DNA from: Petrosia ficiformis
Taxonomy: Eukaryota; Porifera; Demospongiae; Haplosclerida; Petrosiidae
DNA: 64,000 bases
Assembly (NCBI GenBank): GCA_947044365.1
Contig: OX345640.1
Location: forward strand, 4,204,001-4,268,000
Direction: 5' to 3'
Shown here: piece after piece, positions 59,397 to 64,000 of the stretch
How positions within the stretch are numbered: position 1 is the stretch's first letter
How the letters are laid out: each line of letters starts with the position of its first letter
The notes under the pieces: generated by a model
Database searches by the model: none
What the model was told of the DNA's origin: nothing
The model's input: only the letters and a program-made list of their open reading frames with translations
Translations under genes and position numbers: made by a program

Positions 59397-59759
59397 CTAT
59401 AGCTCGACTTGCTTTGACATCTCTCGCCAGTAGAATCTTTCAGCAACTCTCCTCCATGTTTTAGTGGTGCCAAAGCGGTCTGAGGAAGGATCAGAGTGGC
59501 ATGACTCCAGTATTCGGTGTTGTTCCTCACTAGCTGTCACAACTTTCACCCTTCTCCCTTTCCTTTTCACAAAAACTTCACCTTTGTCAACTTCAAGGGT
59601 AGAGGCTCTTTTTTTCACAGTTATCTTCCTTTCTTTCGACAGCCCTTGTGGGTACCCATGGTGGAGAGCATAATCAATGGGGTCGTTGTTTTCCTCTTGA
59701 AACTCCTCGTTAACTTCGTCTTCTATGTTCATATGAATGATTATTTTGGCACCTTGCAC
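59397..59759 (-). pseudogene. Ginger-like N-terminal part with H2C2 zinc-binding region
   Basis: Acidic and basic N-terminal segment, then EEQHRILESCHSDPSSDRFG and TWRRVAERFYWREMSK, the integrase zinc-binding pattern before a missing catalytic core. The second Cys pair is not reached, because the sequence changes near 59,397. Confidence 0.6.
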
Positions 59760-62700
59760 TCCAGCAAGCCATTTTTATACACGCCTTGTACTGCTCCTGG
59801 TACAATCTCACAGTCAATTCTTCTGTCTGCAGTCGCTTCAGTCTCCGGTGTCATTATAAGCAGGGAACGGCTATTTCAAATGGGTTAATTTATTTCACCT
59901 CAAAAATTGAAATATTCATTCTGGCGGAACGAATATTTCAGGGGTCCAAATAGTATACGTGACAAACCATTAAAAAAATTTCAATCACACTCTTAAGTCA
60001 TTTCCAATGGAGGGGAATATATCATGGACAGATGTTATTGAGTTAATTAATTACTTTATTTATTGTTTTAGATTGTTTGGTGCAACAGGAATGGGAGGGG
60101 GCATATTTCAAGGGCAACAGTAAGTACAATAATTACATGTGACATAATTCTCAAAAAGTGACACTTTCCTGCAAATAATTTGAACAAACGCTTCCCTTTT
60201 AAACACTTTTCGTTTCACTATTGTGTACAGGAAGTCAATGAAATTTAGCATTGAAGAAGCTAAATAATAGCTCTTCCTTCAGGCTTGTATACCAAACTTC
60301 ATTGACTTTCTTTATGTACAAAATAGCGGAACGGCAAATGATTGAAGGTAAGCATTTGATCAAGATTATTTTGTGGCAAAGTGTCTCTTTTCGAAAATTA
60401 CATGTATATCACATACATGATATATCATATAGAGTACTGAACCAATCAGAATGCCCCATTGCAGATTTCTACATATTCACTTACATGTAGATACCTATCA
60501 TAGCAACAGTTCTGGAGCTTCTATATCCACATAGATCTCTTGACGTATTTAGTATTAAACTACTCCTGAACATATTTAGATTGTTTATGGATTAGTAGAC
60601 CAAATGAAATCATTTTTAAAAGGGTCCTTCGTGTCTTTAACTGAAAATAATGTGTGACTATAGTTTAGAATCAGTTTCATATAACACTTCCTGTTCTTAT
60701 TTTCATATCTCAATGTTATAATATTATGTAGTAATAAATACATTATAATTGTGTCATACACTGAGTTATGCACATAACCTGTGGTATGGAAATATTCAGG
60801 CAATTGGAGGATATTTGGACCCAGTCTTGTTCTGCTCCCCATATACTTTGTATACAGTTCAGTTTCAATTTACTGAACATTTACTACAATTATTGAACAA
60901 TGTCCCATATGACTGGCTGTTTCTACACCAGGAGCTACTTCTTTTTGGGTATGTAACTTTAATCAATAGTTACAACCTATTTTTAATTTCACAGGACTGA
61001 TCAATCCTTTGGAAGTTCTTTCGGTGATCTTGCTCAGTCTGGTAACATGGACTCATCATTTGATAGAGGAGGAATGTAAGCCACTATGTATAATAGTGCC
61101 AGTAGTATAGCCAAGGGCGAGCCTGCCTAACTTGACTTGATTATAAAATTTATGTGAAACTTTGTGTTCTGTAATTTACAGTGCAGCTAATTTATAACTT
61201 TAAAATAGTTACATGTAAGTAGTAAGCAGAACTACCTTTTCTCAAGTTTATAATTACAATCCATTAATAATTATAAAGATGATTAAGACCTAGCAAAATG
61301 GTGGTAACAAAATGTAGACTACAAAGTTATTGACAATGAGACCACACATGAATAATTAGTAACTGAAACATTTTGCAGCATGCCTTATTTACACTACTGG
61401 TCAAAACAAAAGATTTAAATAACCTGCAACCACTAAATTATGATTCCATACAAAAGGATCTCTTTTTTGTATCAGAAGAAATAATTTCCTCAAATAAATT
61501 GGTTTCTTTGTTAGGGATACTTTTCTTCATGTTTCATTGTGATTATAATTATAGTCAAAGTAGAGATACAAGAAGGTTATATTATTAGATTCATGATGAA
61601 TAATATAACCTCCTTTCCTTGCTATTGCTGGGTAGATGTGGGCAATGCATATGGTCCTGCTTTGATGTTGTTAGTACATGTATCTCACATTACAATGAGC
61701 AATTGGTTATTTCAAGAATATCTACTTCCACAATATATGAATAAATTTATAACCATAAACTTAGTAATACATGCCAATGGACTGTTATTAGGTACAAAAT
61801 AATATAATTATAATAATTATACACTACAAAGTATAATTATTATGATTATACAACTTCTTAGTGATTTTTTCATATTGTCTGTGAATTAATGATTGTGCAG
61901 CAACACACACACATACAATGTAATTGTCATCTATATTATAATCATCACTCTCTATCTCAATTTTGTTTTTAGGATGGGTAGTCAGTTTAGGAACTATAGA
62001 CAAAACTAATGAACTTTAACTTGTGATTCACTAATTAATCAATTATCTTATTGTTTTTTTTTTCTGATCAGAATTATAATTTGCATTTTATCTACTTGTT
62101 GGAAAGGGTGTAGTTTTGCTCATACTGCAACAATGCAATGCATTATTTATAATATATACTTGTATTATATCTTAAAATGTGATTCATAGCTATACATTTT
62201 CAATTGGGCATGTATATAAACGTCGTACTATATATTATGAGGTTTGTTGAAAATAAGTTGAGGACATCTGATGTAGTCATTCACTGATTGCACTTCAGTA
62301 TATAGAAGTGATTCCACCAGTCTGATGCAAATCCCAATCATGGACTCTGTATTGTGGCTTGCAAAACTTGACCTCAAACAAGAGTAACAGCTGCTGGTTA
62401 ACACAGTAAATAGTAGATTTTGTTCCATTCTGTGAAGCTGTATTGCACTACCGTAGCCCAGACCCAACCCTCTGTTACGCAACGCGTACAGCCACGATAC
62501 AGTATCAATCCTCAGCCTTAGGAATCTTCTCAACAGTTATAACCATGGGGGTAGGAACAGGGGGGTCTGGGGGGGCTGAAGCCACCCCCCCCCCCCCCCC
62601 ACTTTTGAGAACTCATCAAAATTCAGTACAATGAACAACTCCCTGATTTATTTTAACTTTTTTGATAAAATATTTATGAAGGATGGAGGAAATCAATAAA

Positions 62701-63205
62701 TTTACTAAAGTGATACTTGACTGAGACTATAACTGTCCACACAGTGCCCCTCCCCCCCCCACTTCAATATTGCTTCCTACCCCACTGGTTATAACCAAAG
62801 GATTTTAGCAAAAGATCTTGTTATTTTTGATCCTTGTACAATTTGAAGTCTGCCAGTAGCTCGTTCAATCATACAATAGCATAAAACTGAACAGAATAAA
62901 ATGTCCAACTAACACTGATCGTAGAGTAACTGACCACAAACCATGTGCCTAATTAATAATAATTACATACAAAATGACTATATACTACACTACAGGCCAT
63001 TATATTGTGACACAACCCCTGCAGTTATACTTGCTTAATTGAAAGCTCTTTGCAATATTTGAAAGTATTTCTATAGGAAAAAGTTTCAGAATGAGGTAGA
63101 ATTCTGAGTATAAAATCTCTTGTTGTTAGAGGCTCCACCCACACATTATTGATACTCAATTAAATTTGCACATTATTATTAATTCCTTGAAAGCAAAAAA
63201 AATAC

Positions 63206-63393
63206 TACAGTTTATACTACTACATGTACAGTTTATACTACAGTAATACTATATGTACAGTTTATACTACTACATGTACAGTTTATACTACAGTAATACT
63301 ATATGTACAGTTATACTACTACATGTACAGTTTATACTACAGTAATACAGTTTATACTACTACATGTACAGTTTATACTACAGTTTATACTAA
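63206..63393 (-). repeat. 3' UTR tandem array of copy B (short)
   Basis: Same units as 18,643-19,035, less than half as long, with about two TGTACATA motifs in mRNA sense. Confidence 0.75.
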
Positions 63394-63403
63394 TCTGATT
63401 AAA

Positions 63404-64000
63404 CTATAACAGCTTTTTCATATTTCGAACTTCATATTTCCATTTTTCCAAAACTGGAATCTTTGGAATCTTATATTTGTTGCACAACTTTCTTTCACGA
63501 TATATCAACTTTGAATATATATTCTTTGCTTTCTTCAAATGATAAGGGTCAACACGGATGGGATGCTCTAGGCCTAATAATCTATGACATTGAGCCAATT
63601 TAGGGTGAATGTATCCACACGATAGCTCTCGTAACTTCAGACCCTTTTTAACATTATCACGTCCTCTATCTACATCACCCATATCACAAAGTAAGCGACC
63701 ACTAGCAATCAGCACGGTAGACTTTAATGGGTGACACACATCAACATCCTCAAGTATATTTAACGACTCATCAAACTGTTTCTTACTTTCTGATTTGGAT
63801 TCCAACCTGTCATACACAGTACCTAGAGTACACAAAGTCTCTGCTTTCAGATATTTAGAACATTTCATATCTTTTTGTAATTCCACTGCTTGCAATAGAT
63901 TCTTTTTAGCCTCATCTAACCTGTTAAGATCTCTTAGGATTAAACCATTGATTGCCAGCATTGAAGCAAACTTTGGATGACTCTCGTTAAATTTGATTTT
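63404..64000 (-). CDS. second NB-ARC/TPR terminal exon, partial (window edge)
   Basis: Stop TAG at 63,404-63,406; open to the window end with no internal stop. Homologous to 19,045-19,648 and retains the TPR helices (GLILRDLNRLDEAKKNLLQA; HPKLAQCHRLLG). It differs by around 17 residues, a 3-residue gap in the KIPKIP stretch near the C-terminus and a 3-residue gap near 63,990. The intact frame suggests a real paralogue or diverged allele continuing beyond 64,000. Confidence 0.8.
   Translation of the reverse strand, partial: KIKFNESHPKFASMLAINGLILRDLNRLDEAKKNLLQAVELQKDMKCSKYLKAETLCTLGTVYDRLESKSESKKQFDESLNILEDVDVCHPLKSTVLIASGRLLCDMGDVDRGRDNVKKGLKLRELSCGYIHPKLAQCHRLLGLEHPIRVDPYHLKKAKNIYSKLIYRERKLCNKYKIPKIPVLEKWKYEVRNMKKLL

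Larger units (their letters stand above)
58616..59964 (-). mobile_element. Ginger1-like DNA transposon, internally deleted, AACC target duplication
   Basis: Ends TGTCATG...GACCCCCC and the complement of TGTCACG...GGACCCCTG are imperfect inverted repeats; AACC flanks both sides (58,612-58,615; 59,965-59,968). On the minus strand it encodes, in order, an H2C2 integrase zinc-binding region, the C-terminal part of a ULP1-type cysteine protease and a PHD-like finger. Ginger1 elements are known to combine a gypsy-like integrase with ULP1 or OTU proteases and PHD fingers. The integrase core is absent, so it is not autonomous. Confidence 0.75.
53353..62009 (+). pseudogene. duplicate 3' part of FG nucleoporin, 5'-truncated
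   Basis: Exon equivalents: 53,353-53,558 (broken), 54,319-54,382, 56,014-56,156, 56,879-56,905, 56,973-57,057, 57,765-57,852, 60,072-60,119, 60,995-61,075, 61,973-62,009. All splice borders except the first exon's donor are kept. The first exon runs from TTACTACC straight into MITE sequence and a stop. The exon at 57,765 has one extra codon (VNLVSSQVPQAR against VNLTSQVPQGR). There is no 5' part or promoter of a nucleoporin on this side of the palindrome, so it is either a truncated duplicate or an allelic fragment. Confidence 0.75.
52638..64000. repeat. segmental duplication, copy B (runs out of window)
   Basis: Same orientation as 8,396-19,660. Differences: ~780 bp of copy A (9,382-10,160) absent after 53,558; fewer tandem units at 56,290-56,590, 57,168-57,340 and 63,206-63,393; ~1.35-kb Ginger-like insertion at 58,616-59,964; scattered substitutions. 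It begins exactly at the palindrome's right border. Confidence 0.95.

Overview
The window is nuclear DNA of an animal: AT-rich, intron-containing, packed with non-autonomous DNA transposons, with Ty3/gypsy and non-LTR retrotransposon remnants and a strong over-representation of the palindromic word ACATGT. A large NB-ARC/TPR receptor-like gene, an FG nucleoporin and Ginger-like, ULP1-, HIRAN- and RecQ-bearing elements together suggest an early-branching metazoan, most likely a demosponge. This is inference; no rRNA or mitochondrial marker is present.

Layout. (1) 578-17,436, + strand: the last ~1,200 codons of an FG-repeat nucleoporin (NUP214-like architecture: short coiled segment, then a long Ser/Thr-rich FG tail). 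I reconstructed 15 exons, whose reading phases chain to a stop if one 27-nt exon uses an internal acceptor. (2) 39,879-19,045, - strand, convergent with it: a 17-exon NB-ARC + TPR STAND-type gene. Its exon phases chain without a break and give a complete ~1,127-residue frame. Its introns hold a piggyBac-like TTAA element, other MITEs, a gypsy gag remnant and a hAT-like remnant. (3) 39,880-43,200: intergenic, with a 565-bp element that has perfect 67-bp terminal inverted repeats and carries the first exon of a RecQ helicase. (4) 43,205-49,199, - strand: a decayed Ty3/gypsy element with short LTRs and a GGTTC target duplication, itself interrupted by two TIR elements. (5) 49,225-52,639: a 3.4-kb near-perfect palindrome (1,623-bp arms, 169-bp spacer) bounded by TTAA, whose arms carry a decayed non-LTR reverse transcriptase tail. 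(6) 52,638-64,000: a second copy of 8,396-~19,650, containing the 3' exons of the nucleoporin and the last exon of the NB-ARC/TPR gene. It has a deletion, different tandem-repeat counts and a Ginger-like transposon insertion.

The strongest observations are these. The two TPR terminal exons differ, by eye, almost only at amino-acid-changing positions, while flanking introns are nearly identical. A ~97-bp minisatellite has multiplied an intron/exon junction into a ladder of decoy splice acceptors. The palindrome sits exactly at the edge of the second duplicate. Several TIR elements carry captured coding exons. I found no CRISPR array, operon or prokaryotic system. Whether the duplication is genomic or an uncollapsed haplotype cannot be decided from the sequence alone.
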